Part shown: positions 55,260-62,662 of the stretch, piece by piece
Layout of the letters: every line of letters starts with the position of its first letter
Position numbering within the stretch: the stretch's first letter is position 1
DNA from: an uncultured Pelagibacteraceae bacterium
GTDB taxonomy: Bacteria; Pseudomonadota; Alphaproteobacteria; Pelagibacterales; Pelagibacteraceae
Reading direction: 5' to 3'
Assembly (NCBI GenBank): GCA_902543375.1
Contig: CACBYE010000001.1
Coordinates: forward strand, 163,862 to 227,861
Length of the DNA: 64,000 nucleotides
Translations under genes and position numbers: made by a program
The notes under the pieces: model-generated
Seen by the model: the letters and a program-made list of their open reading frames with translations, nothing else
What the model was told of the DNA's origin: nothing
The model's database searches: none

Positions 55260-56168
55260 CTAAATTTTTTTTAAGAGCTTTTCCAAACCAGCTGGATTAA
55301 CTTTATTCCAATCTTTCATATGTCCTCGAGCCCAAGTGCTCTGTCTTTTGGCATATTGTCTAGTCTTTATTGATATTTTCTCTATTAATTGTTCTGTTTG
55401 GATTTTTTTTTGAAGATATTGTTTAATCTCACTTATCCCAATTGCTTTGCTAAGGCTTTTATTTTTTGGAACTTTCAATTTGATAAATTTTTTAACTTCT
55501 AAAATTGCACCTAGTTTAATCATATTTTCAGATCTCTTATTTATTCTGTCTATTAAATCTTTCCTCGGAAAATCAATACAAATTTTAAAAAAATCATTAT
55601 GATCATAATTTGACTTAGTGTTTTTAAACCAACTAATCATAGATTTTTTTGTAAAAGATTTAATTTCATATGCTCTTAAAGATCTTTGCACATCTAGAGA
55701 ATTAATTTGATTTTTAATCAAAGGATCTATCTCTATTAACTTTAAAAAAAATTTTTTTTGTCCTACTCTTTTATGCAAACTTCTTACTTTATTTCTGAAA
55801 TTAATAGGAATTTTAGGAATATTTACTAAACCATCCGTCAAAGCTTTAAAATAAAGACCAGTGCCACCTACCAATATTGGTATTTTTTTAATTTTTCTAC
55901 ATAGCAAAATTTTTTGGTTTGCTAACTTAAGCCAATCTCCTGTTGAGAAATTTTTTTTTGCATTTTGAAATCCATATAAATGATGTTTGACATTTTGAAA
56001 ATCTTTTTTAAAAGGTCTTGCTGTTAAAACCTTTAATTCTTTATAAACTTGCATACTATCGGCATTAATAATCTGACCTGAAATTTTTTTTGCTAATCTA
56101 ACAGCAAATTTAGATTTTCCAGATGCAGTAGGTCCATAAATTAAAATAATTTTGGATTTTAAATCCAT
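55260..56168 (-). CDS. miaA: tRNA dimethylallyltransferase
   Basis: Adds the isopentenyl group to A37 of tRNAs reading UNN codons. P-loop IYGPTASGKSKFAVRLA (about 10-26), INADSMQVYKELKVLTARP, PILVGGTGLYFKALTDGLV, and late AIGISEIKQYLQKK with RQYAKRQSTWARG. 302 residues. Three bases after degP on the same strand, and before ilvB as in many alphaproteobacteria. Confidence 0.96.
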   Translation of the reverse strand: MDLKSKIILIYGPTASGKSKFAVRLAKKISGQIINADSMQVYKELKVLTARPFKKDFQNVKHHLYGFQNAKKNFSTGDWLKLANQKILLCRKIKKIPILVGGTGLYFKALTDGLVNIPKIPINFRNKVRSLHKRVGQKKFFLKLIEIDPLIKNQINSLDVQRSLRAYEIKSFTKKSMISWFKNTKSNYDHNDFFKICIDFPRKDLIDRINKRSENMIKLGAILEVKKFIKLKVPKNKSLSKAIGISEIKQYLQKKIQTEQLIEKISIKTRQYAKRQSTWARGHMKDWNKVNPAGLEKLLKKI

Positions 56169-56171
56169 GTA

Positions 56172-57584
56172 TTAATCTAACTTGATACCAATATATCTTT
56201 TTTGATTTTGGCTGTTATAAATGACAAGTAAAATAGTTTTTTGATTACTTTTTAAAACCTGTTTAAGAATTTGATCTAAATCCTCTGCCACCCTAATCTT
56301 TTGCTTTTGTGCCTCTAAAATAATACTATTTATTTCTATAGAACCGATTAAAGGACTATCTTTTTCAATACTAGTAATCACTAATCCATTTGTTTGATTA
56401 GGTAATTTTCTAGACTTGATATCTTCATCAGAAAGTTTTCTAACTTTAATTTTTAAATTTTCAATAATAGTTTCTTTGGGTTTTGCTTCTTTCTTTTTTG
56501 TAATTTTAAAGTCTTCTGAGGTTTCTAATCTTCCAAGTGTAATTGTTTTAGTAACTTCTTTTTTATTCCTCCAAATCTTTACTTTTACTTTTTTACCAAC
56601 CTCGGTTCTTGCAACAATTATAGGAAGTTCTTTCATTTGTCTTATTCTTTCACCATTGAATTCTAAAATAATATCTCCACTTTTGACTCCAGCTTTTTCT
56701 GATGGACTATTTGGTGCAACGCTTGCTACCAAAGCTCCTCTGGGTTCATCTAAATTTTCCACCTCTGCTATCTCTTTTGTAACGTCTTGAATTCTTACTC
56801 CAAGCCATCCTCTTTTTGTTTCACCAAACTTAATTAATTGATCAATTACAATTTTTGCACTATTCGATGGTATTGAAAAACCAATTCCCACATTTCCACT
56901 TCTACCAAGAATAGCAGTATTAATTCCAATCACATCACCGTTCATATCAAATAAAGGCCCTCCTGAATTTCCGGAATTAATTGATGCATCAGTTTGAATA
57001 TAATCTTCGTATCTAGACAATCCAATTGATCGATTTCTTGCAGAAATTATTCCTGAAGTCACTGTCCCACCTAATCCAAATGGATTACCAATAGCCATTA
57101 CCCAATCACCTATTCTTGCTTTATCTGAATCCCCAAATTTTACAGGTAGAAACGTCTCTTTAGAATCTATTTTTAATATCGCAATATCCGAAAGTGGGTC
57201 AGCGCCAATAACTTTAGCATTAAATTTCTTTTCACCATTGACTTGAACTACTATATCCTCAGCACCTTCAATTACGTGATTATTGGTTACAACTATACCC
57301 TTTTCATCTATGATAAATCCTGAACCCAGCGCAGAAGATTGCCTTTCTTGTGGTGTTCCAAATTCTTTAAACATATCTTCAAATGGTGAACCTGGAGGAA
57401 ATTGAAAATTTGGAAAAGGATTACTTCTAGTAACAACAGTTTGAGTCGTAGAAATGTTTACCACAGATGGCATCAATTTTTCTGCTAGATCAGCAAATGA
57501 ATTAGGAATATTTTGAGAATTAGAGAAAGTTGAAAAATTGAATATTAGTATTATTGAAATAAGAGTAGTTTTAATTTTTCTCAT
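56172..57584 (-). CDS. degP: Periplasmic serine protease, DegP/Do family
   Basis: HtrA-type protease and chaperone for misfolded envelope proteins. A signal peptide covers residues 1-23. Catalytic triad: His103 in VTNNHVIEG, Asp133 in DPLSDIAIL and Ser207 in NSGNSGGPL. Two PDZ domains follow; the first spans about 250-350 (RGWLGVRIQDV) and the second, near the C-terminus, is more divergent. 470 residues. One base after the DUF2065 gene, in the hflKC group. Confidence 0.95.
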   Translation of the reverse strand: MRKIKTTLISIILIFNFSTFSNSQNIPNSFADLAEKLMPSVVNISTTQTVVTRSNPFPNFQFPPGSPFEDMFKEFGTPQERQSSALGSGFIIDEKGIVVTNNHVIEGAEDIVVQVNGEKKFNAKVIGADPLSDIAILKIDSKETFLPVKFGDSDKARIGDWVMAIGNPFGLGGTVTSGIISARNRSIGLSRYEDYIQTDASINSGNSGGPLFDMNGDVIGINTAILGRSGNVGIGFSIPSNSAKIVIDQLIKFGETKRGWLGVRIQDVTKEIAEVENLDEPRGALVASVAPNSPSEKAGVKSGDIILEFNGERIRQMKELPIIVARTEVGKKVKVKIWRNKKEVTKTITLGRLETSEDFKITKKKEAKPKETIIENLKIKVRKLSDEDIKSRKLPNQTNGLVITSIEKDSPLIGSIEINSIILEAQKQKIRVAEDLDQILKQVLKSNQKTILLVIYNSQNQKRYIGIKLD

Positions 57585-57585
57585 T

Positions 57586-57771
57586 TTAATTTTTCGCGTA
57601 ATAAATTACTACAAATCCTATTAATGCAAAAACTAATCCACCAGTTCGCAACTGATTGTCTTTGATCAACTCCAGCTTTCTAAGCATATTTTTCATTTTT
57701 GATGGAAATAAGGCATATAAAATTCCCTCAACAAATAAGAAAAGACCAAAAGCAATGATCAATTCCTTCAT
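57586..57771 (-). CDS. DUF2065 small membrane protein
   Basis: 61-residue protein with two hydrophobic helices (LIIAFGLFLFVEGILYALFP and GLVFALIGFVVIYYAKN) around a basic loop RKLELIKDNQLRTGG. This pattern and location between hflC and degP match DUF2065. Function unknown; location suggests a helper in membrane protein quality control. Confidence 0.88.
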   Translation of the reverse strand: MKELIIAFGLFLFVEGILYALFPSKMKNMLRKLELIKDNQLRTGGLVFALIGFVVIYYAKN

Positions 57772-57777
57772 GAAAAT

Positions 57778-58647
57778 TTACTCAGTTTGTGGTTTTATGT
57801 TTCCAAAGAATTTAAAAAACTCACTATCTGGAGATAAAATTAGTGATGTTTCTCCACCAATTAATGCTTTTTCGTAAGCTTGCATTGCTCTATAAAATGC
57901 AAAGAACTCAGGATCTTGACCAAACGCACCAGCAAAGATATTGTTTCTTTTCCCATCTCCCTCACCTTTCATAATCTCTGATTTTTTTTGAGCCTCGGCT
58001 AATATTACAGTCACTTCCTTGTCTGCTGTTGAGGTAATAGTGACTGCCATTTCTGCACCCCTTGCTCTAAATTCTTTTGCTTCTCTTTCTCTTTCAGTTT
58101 GCATTCTTCTAAAAATAGCATCACTGTTTGCCTGAGGAAGGTCGGCTCTTTTAATTCTAACATCATTAATTTTAATTCCAAAATTTTCAGCCTCATTATT
58201 TACACCCTCTTGAATAAGAGCCATTTGCTTAGTTCTATCTTCCGATAGTAGAGTTTGTAATTCTTGTTGACCTAAAACATTTCTTATTCTTGAGTTTATA
58301 ATTGTTGCAAGTCTCGATCTTGCAACTCTTTCGTTCCCTACTGATATATAAAATTTTAAAGGGTCAATTATTTGAAATCTTGCAAAAGCATCTACGATTA
58401 ATCTTTTTTGATCTGAAGCAATAACTTCTTCTGGAGGTGTATCAAGGTTTAAAATTCTTTTATCTAAGAAAACTACATTTTGAATAAACGGAATTTTAAA
58501 ATTCAAACCAGGTTTTGAAATTATTCTTTTAGGATCACCAAATTGTAACACAATCGCTTGATTTACTTCTTTAACTATAAAAATCGAAAAGAACGCTACT
58601 GCTGACAAAGCAACTAAGATACCTACAGTTATTTTACTCATATTCAT
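57778..58647 (-). CDS. hflC: Membrane protease modulator HflC
   Basis: SPFH-domain protein that with HflK forms a large cage around FtsH. N-terminal membrane helix, then SIFIVKEVNQAIVLQFGDPK, PGLNFKIPFIQNVVFLDKRI and LLSEDRTKQMALIQEGV. 289 residues. One base after hflK. FtsH itself is not in the window. Confidence 0.95.
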   Translation of the reverse strand: MNMSKITVGILVALSAVAFFSIFIVKEVNQAIVLQFGDPKRIISKPGLNFKIPFIQNVVFLDKRILNLDTPPEEVIASDQKRLIVDAFARFQIIDPLKFYISVGNERVARSRLATIINSRIRNVLGQQELQTLLSEDRTKQMALIQEGVNNEAENFGIKINDVRIKRADLPQANSDAIFRRMQTEREREAKEFRARGAEMAVTITSTADKEVTVILAEAQKKSEIMKGEGDGKRNNIFAGAFGQDPEFFAFYRAMQAYEKALIGGETSLILSPDSEFFKFFGNIKPQTE

Positions 58648-58648
58648 A

Positions 58649-59758
58649 TTAGTTAGTCGCTTTCTTTTTTAATTCAGGTAAAGGTAAATATGGAACTACT
58701 CCTGAGCCTGCATTTTTTTCGATAATAACTTTATCTATATCGGCTAAAACTTTTTCCATTGTCTCTAAATACATTCGTTCTTGAGTTACAGATTTTGCCA
58801 TCTTATATTCATTATAAATTGCTAAAAATCTACTAGCTTCACCTTCTGCTTTTGCAACAACTTCTTTTTTGTATGCTTCTGCAGCTTGAAGAATTTTTTC
58901 TGCTTCCCCACGAGCTCTTGGGATAACATCATTTGCATATGCTTCAGCCTCATTTTTTGATCTTTCCATGTCAGCCCTAGCAGCTTGTACATCCCTAAAT
59001 GCATCAATTACTTGATCCGGTGGATCTGCTTTTTGTGTTTGCACCTGTGTTATTTGAATACCACTTGTATATTCATCCAAAATTTTTTGGATAATTTCTT
59101 GTGTATCTGTCTCGATGAGTGATCTACCCTCTGTTAAAATTGGTTGAATATTAGATCTTGCAATTACTTCTCTCATTGCAGTTTCTGCAGCAGCTTTAAC
59201 AGTGCCTTCTGGATCTTGAATTTTAAACAAAAAATTTCCAGCATCTTTTATCACCCAGAAAACAGAGAAATCAATATTTACGATATTTTCATCGCCAGTT
59301 AACATTAAACTTTCTTGAGGCACGTCAGCAACTCCACCCGATGAGGTAAAACCACTATCTCTTTCAGATCTAAATCCAATATCAATTCTATTAACCTTAG
59401 TTACTTTTGGGGTTAGAACAGATTCTACTGGGAAAGGAATATGGTAATTCAAGCCTGGTTGAGTAGTTTTTACAAATTTTCCAAATCTGAGCACTACCCC
59501 TTGCTCGTCAGGCAGAACTCTATAAAGTCCACTTGCTAACCACACAAAACCTAAAATTATTAATACTAATAAAGCTTGTTTTCCACCGGAAGAACTTCCT
59601 CCAGGTAAAAATTTTTTTATTTTTTCCTGAAATTCTTTTATGATCTTATCAATATCTGGTGGCCTAGGACCTCTACCAGATCCATTTCCGCTTCCACCGC
59701 TACCACCTGGGGGTGTTCCCCAAGGACTTCCTCCACTTTGTCTAAAATCGTCTGACAT
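58649..59758 (-). CDS. hflK: Membrane protease modulator HflK
   Basis: SPFH-domain partner of HflC, 369 residues. Gly/Pro-rich cytoplasmic N-terminus (SGGSPWGTPPGGSGGSGNGS) precedes the membrane helix ALLVLIILGFVWLASGLYRV; then PDEQGVVLRFGKFVKTTQPG and MREVIARSNIQPILTEGRS. First gene of the hflK-hflC-DUF2065-degP-miaA run; divergent from the Mrp-type ATPase with 51 bases between. Confidence 0.95.
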   Translation of the reverse strand: MSDDFRQSGGSPWGTPPGGSGGSGNGSGRGPRPPDIDKIIKEFQEKIKKFLPGGSSSGGKQALLVLIILGFVWLASGLYRVLPDEQGVVLRFGKFVKTTQPGLNYHIPFPVESVLTPKVTKVNRIDIGFRSERDSGFTSSGGVADVPQESLMLTGDENIVNIDFSVFWVIKDAGNFLFKIQDPEGTVKAAAETAMREVIARSNIQPILTEGRSLIETDTQEIIQKILDEYTSGIQITQVQTQKADPPDQVIDAFRDVQAARADMERSKNEAEAYANDVIPRARGEAEKILQAAEAYKKEVVAKAEGEASRFLAIYNEYKMAKSVTQERMYLETMEKVLADIDKVIIEKNAGSGVVPYLPLPELKKKATN

Positions 59759-59809
59759 ATGGCAATCTATATAATGTCTTTATAAGGAAAAACAAGTTAA
59801 GATCTAATT

Positions 59810-60634
59810 ATGCCAAAGGAAAAACCAGAATTAAGTGACGCAATGAAAGCTCAAATGAGGAGAAAAACGCCAGAAAAAAATCCAATAAAAGGCACTAAGT
59901 TCACTATTGCTATTTCTAGTGCCAAAGGGGGTGTTGGAAAATCTACTTTTGCAACAAATTTAACTTTAGCACTTAAAAAAATTGGGTGTAGAGTTGGTTT
60001 GCTCGACGCAGACATTTACGGACCATCTGTGCCCAAAATGTTAGGAATTAATGAAAAACCTAAAAGTGATGGACAGAAATTAGACCCCGTAATTAAATAT
60101 GACGTTCAGTGCATGTCTATTGGTTTTCTTACTGACCAACAAACGCCTATGATTTGGCGAGGACCTATGGTGACTAGTGCAATTAAAACTTTTACTCAAA
60201 AAGTAAATTGGAAAGATCTAGATTTTATTATTGTGGATATGCCTCCAGGAACGGGAGATACACAATTGACTTTTTCGCAAGAAATAAAAATAGATGGGGC
60301 AATTATAGTTTCAACACCTCAAGAAGTTGCTTTATTAGATGTTGTAAGAGGTATTAAGATGTTTGATAAACTTGGGGTAAAAATTTTAGGTTTAGTTGAT
60401 AATATGAGTTTTTTTGTTGGAGATGATGGTAAAAAATATAAGATTTTTGGTGAAGGTGGTGTCAAAAAAACTTCAGAAGAATTTCAGAAAAATTTTTTAG
60501 GTGAAATTCCTATTAATTCTGAAATTGGAAAATGTGGTGACGAGGGAAAGCCTATCGTAGAGTCAGATGTTAATCATGAGATTTCAAAAATATATTTAGA
60601 TTTTGCTAAAATAATTAAATCAACCTATCTTTAA
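59810..60634 (+). CDS. Mrp/ApbC-type P-loop ATPase, short form
   Basis: Mrp/NBP35-family ATPase involved in Fe-S cluster carriage. Deviant Walker [17 protein letters not shown] (about 37-52), [16 protein letters not shown], and [20 protein letters not shown]. It lacks the N-terminal MIP18-type domain of longer Mrp proteins and has [15 protein letters not shown] where the cluster-binding Cys pair would be, so it may not bind a cluster in the usual way. 274 residues. Its end overlaps thyX by 20 bases, convergently. Confidence 0.88.
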   Translation: MPKEKPELSDAMKAQMRRKTPEKNPIKGTKFTIAISSAKGGVGKSTFATNLTLALKKIGCRVGLLDADIYGPSVPKMLGINEKPKSDGQKLDPVIKYDVQCMSIGFLTDQQTPMIWRGPMVTSAIKTFTQKVNWKDLDFIIVDMPPGTGDTQLTFSQEIKIDGAIIVSTPQEVALLDVVRGIKMFDKLGVKILGLVDNMSFFVGDDGKKYKIFGEGGVKKTSEEFQKNFLGEIPINSEIGKCGDEGKPIVESDVNHEISKIYLDFAKIIKSTYL

Positions 60635-61562
60635 AATCAAAAGCCTCCATTAATTCATTCCATTCTCGTTTTGATAAACCTGAATCTTCTAAAGAAATTT
60701 TTTTTCCTTTAGCCAAATTTTGAATAATTATTTTTCCCTTAGCCGATACTTCTGTTCCACCTACTCTGTAATCCATAAAAGCATCATAAGTTATCGGAAC
60801 CCACTTTTTTAATGTATCTAACATAATATCTGCATAAACTCTAATCTCGTATTGTGCATGATGATCCGCTCTTAATCTTAAAAAATTCATAAGATTTAAA
60901 AGATCTGTTTTCCAATACCATTGAGTATAAGTATTCAATGTCAAGTTCATTCTTGCAAGTTCTCTTGCCAAACCTTTTTTATCCTCATCGATAGTGGATC
61001 CGTCATATTTTTCATTTAGCATCGTTTCATAATTTGCATAAGTTCTCTCAGCATCATTTTTTAACAGTTCTAAAACTTCATTTGCTTGATCACCTTCCAA
61101 AATATCTCCTCTACCTTGTCTATTGGATGTTGATTGAGCAGCAAGATTTTCTTTTGTTGGTAGATAGAATTCTTTATCTAAAATTGAATACCTTGCAGAA
61201 TATTCATTTACATTTGCAGTTCTATGTCTAATCCATTGACGAGCAATAAAAATTGGTAGTTTAATATGATATTTAATTTCGCACATCTCGAATGGCGTAC
61301 TATGCCAATGTCGCATTAAGTATTTAATTAAACCTGCATCTGTAGAAACTTGTTTAGTACCTTTGCCGTAAGAAACTCTAGCTGACTGAACAATTGAAGT
61401 ATCATCTCCCATATAATCAACAACTCTTACAAAACCATGATCAAGAGCAGGCAACGCCTCATAAAGAATTTTTTCTAATTCAGGTGAAGTTACTCTTTTT
61501 GTTGAATTGCTTTGTAATTGTTGATTTTTTATATCTGCTTGTTGTTCTTTAGTTAATTTCAT
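60615..61562 (-). CDS. thyX: Flavin-dependent thymidylate synthase
   Basis: Makes dTMP from dUMP with methylene-tetrahydrofolate and FAD/NADPH. ThyX motif [13 protein letters not shown] at residues 112-124; [20 protein letters not shown] earlier and [20 protein letters not shown] later. Start is ATG 61562 (MKLTKEQQ), 315 residues; the open frame continues 41 codons upstream but that part lies over the tmRNA acceptor piece and its promoter, so it is not coding. Confidence 0.95.
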   Translation of the reverse strand: MKLTKEQQADIKNQQLQSNSTKRVTSPELEKILYEALPALDHGFVRVVDYMGDDTSIVQSARVSYGKGTKQVSTDAGLIKYLMRHWHSTPFEMCEIKYHIKLPIFIARQWIRHRTANVNEYSARYSILDKEFYLPTKENLAAQSTSNRQGRGDILEGDQANEVLELLKNDAERTYANYETMLNEKYDGSTIDEDKKGLARELARMNLTLNTYTQWYWKTDLLNLMNFLRLRADHHAQYEIRVYADIMLDTLKKWVPITYDAFMDYRVGGTEVSAKGKIIIQNLAKGKKISLEDSGLSKREWNELMEAFDFKDRLI

Positions 61563-61570
61563 GATTGTTA

Positions 61571-61598
61571 TTGAATCTCTTGCAATTACTTTTATATT
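61571..61598 (+). promoter_or_regulatory. Probable tmRNA promoter
   Basis: TTGAAT (61571-61576), 16-base spacer, TATATT (61593-61598), placing the start near 61605 at the first hairpin of the tmRNA precursor. It overlaps the thyX upstream region on the other strand. Confidence 0.45.
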
Positions 61599-61603
61599 AA
61601 TAA

Positions 61604-61864
61604 AGTTGGATTTCCAACTATGACGATAAACGAATTTCGTAATAACCATTGCGGACGTGGGGGCAGTACCCACCACCTCCACCATTTACAACTTATGGGG
61701 GTGAACTAGATTCGACGAGTGACTAAAGGCTATTCTTTCGTTCGGAATTGTTCCTCCGAAAAGGGCTAATTTATAATTGCTAACGAAAGTTACGCACTTG
61801 CTGCTTAATTAACTTTGTTAATTAAGTAAACGGGGTCTGGGGCACCTGGCAACAGAACGCCCCT
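61604..61864 (+). ncRNA. ssrA: Circularly permuted two-piece tmRNA
   Basis: Rescues stalled ribosomes. The acceptor piece comes first: a hairpin AGTTGG/CCAACT (61604-61619), T-stem GTGGG/CCCAC (61657-61673) with 7-base loop, then CACCTCC and A-CCA ending at 61684. After about 12 spacer bases the coding piece starts with GGGGGTG at 61697, pairing with CACCTCC to give a 7-bp acceptor stem whose third pair is G-U, the alanine identity signal. ATTCGACG follows. The tag reads ANESYALAA-stop (61779-61808), then a 9-bp hairpin CTTAATTAA/TTAATTAAG, then a terminal pseudoknot in which TCTG pairs with CAGA. Confidence 0.93.
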
Positions 61865-61873
61865 TTTTTTTTA
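61839..61873 (+). terminator. tmRNA terminal hairpin and U-run
   Basis: GGGGC (61839-61843) and GCCCC (61859-61863) close the last pseudoknot stem around CCTGGCAACAGAA, followed by nine U (61865-61873). It serves both as tmRNA structure and as intrinsic terminator. Confidence 0.8.
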
Positions 61874-61925
61874 AATTATAATTATTTGGATTGCTTTTAT
61901 TTTTTTATTTTATAGTTTGTTCTTA

Positions 61926-61999
61926 CCATATCTCATGGTGAAAAAGAGGCCGATATCGCATCGGTGAAAAGCGAGTTTTGGAAAACTAACAAGGAGAGT
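61926..61999 (+). promoter_or_regulatory. Structured leader with two tandem homologous hairpins, unknown class
   Basis: Unit 1: stem ACCAT/ATGGT with loop ATCTC (about 61926-61940), followed by GAAAAAGAGG. Unit 2: stem CCGAT/ATCGG with loop ATCGC (about 61951-61965), followed by TGAAAAGCGAG. The units align base for base with a C-G to G-C compensatory change in the stem and the same GGTGAAAA flank. A third small hairpin GTTTT-GG-AAAAC follows, then a strong ribosome site AAGGAGAG. Repeat plus compensation implies a folded, selected RNA; no known riboswitch fits. Positions may be off by one. Confidence 0.6.
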
Positions 62000-62001
62000 G
62001 T

Positions 62002-62193
62002 ATGAAAAGAATGCACAGAGTACTAAGTTTGTTTAGCCGAGGCTCAAAAAATGCAAGGCTAAATCAACTTATGTTTCGGAACACAAAAACCATAAACGCT
62101 AATGACAATGGTACAAGCGGTTATGTAGTTAAAACAGGAAAAAATACTGGAAGAGTATTGGGACATATAAGAGGTAGGTCTAAAGTTATTTAA
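62002..62193 (+). CDS. Small basic protein of unknown function
   Basis: 63 residues, strongly basic (Lys/Arg-rich), with no membrane segment or Cys. Visible pieces include MKRMHRVLSLFSRGSKNARL, TINANDNGTSGYVV and GRVLGHIRGRSKVI. I do not recognise a family; charge suggests RNA, ribosome or membrane-surface binding. The best ribosome site in the window (AAGGAGAG) and a structured leader precede it, which indicates high or regulated expression and argues it is real. It lies between tmRNA and a hairpin resembling the tmRNA terminus. Confidence 0.7.
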   Translation: MKRMHRVLSLFSRGSKNARLNQLMFRNTKTINANDNGTSGYVVKTGKNTGRVLGHIRGRSKVI

Positions 62194-62207
62194 ATTCACT
62201 ATGTTAT

Positions 62208-62232
62208 GGGGCATCTGGAAACAGAATGCCCC
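62208..62232 (+). repeat. Hairpin nearly identical to the tmRNA terminal hairpin
   Basis: GGGGCAT, CTG-GAAA-CAG, A, ATGCCCC: 22 of 25 bases match the tmRNA end at 61839-61863. The three differences extend the outer stem by two A-T pairs. The TCTG needed for the pseudoknot is absent and there is no T-run on either strand, so it is not a standard terminator. It lies between the convergent small gene and the MazG-like gene. Confidence 0.6.
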
Positions 62233-62237
62233 AAAAC

Positions 62238-62609
62238 TTATTTTAGATATTTTTTTAAATTTGGCTTAAAATAATTTGGTCCTTTCATTACTTTACCAAG
62301 CTCATTATATATAGGTTTACCTTTTTTATCTAATTTACTCATATTTGAATTTTGAACTTCAGCAAAACATATGTCTAGATTAATACCAAAAGCATGTCCT
62401 GCGCCGTAAGTCACATAAAGAATATCAGTCAATGCATCAGCAATTTCAACTATATCTTTTTTATCTAACGCTTCTTTCAATTCATCCAATTCCTCTTGAA
62501 TAAGATTTAATCTTAATTTATTTATTTTGTCAGTGCTCAAAGATGGTCTCAATTTTACCTCTTGGCCAAAAGTTTTCATAAAAACCCCAACTTTCTCAAA
62601 ATTTGTCAT
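62238..62609 (-). CDS. MazG-like nucleotide pyrophosphohydrolase
   Basis: All-alpha NTP pyrophosphohydrolase family (MazG/HisE-like), 123 residues. The metal-binding EExxE...ExxD pattern is NLIQEELDELKEALDKKD followed by VEIADALTDILYVTYGAGHA. Probably hydrolyses abnormal or excess dNTPs. Start at ATG 62609 chosen for the AGGAG site 5 bases upstream; the frame is open further but overlaps the fumC start region. Confidence 0.85.
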   Translation of the reverse strand: MTNFEKVGVFMKTFGQEVKLRPSLSTDKINKLRLNLIQEELDELKEALDKKDIVEIADALTDILYVTYGAGHAFGINLDICFAEVQNSNMSKLDKKGKPIYNELGKVMKGPNYFKPNLKKYLK

Positions 62610-62662
62610 TTTGCTCCTGTAAGTTATTGAATTTTTAATATATATATATTGATTATTTATCA

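Noticed and set aside
56416-56790. 124-codon plus-strand frame inside degP
   Set aside because: Mirror of the PDZ region, Ser/Phe-rich composition typical of antisense frames in AT-rich DNA.
61563-61685. 41-codon N-terminal extension of thyX
   Set aside because: It runs over the tmRNA promoter and acceptor piece, including the CCA end; the conserved protein begins at 61562.
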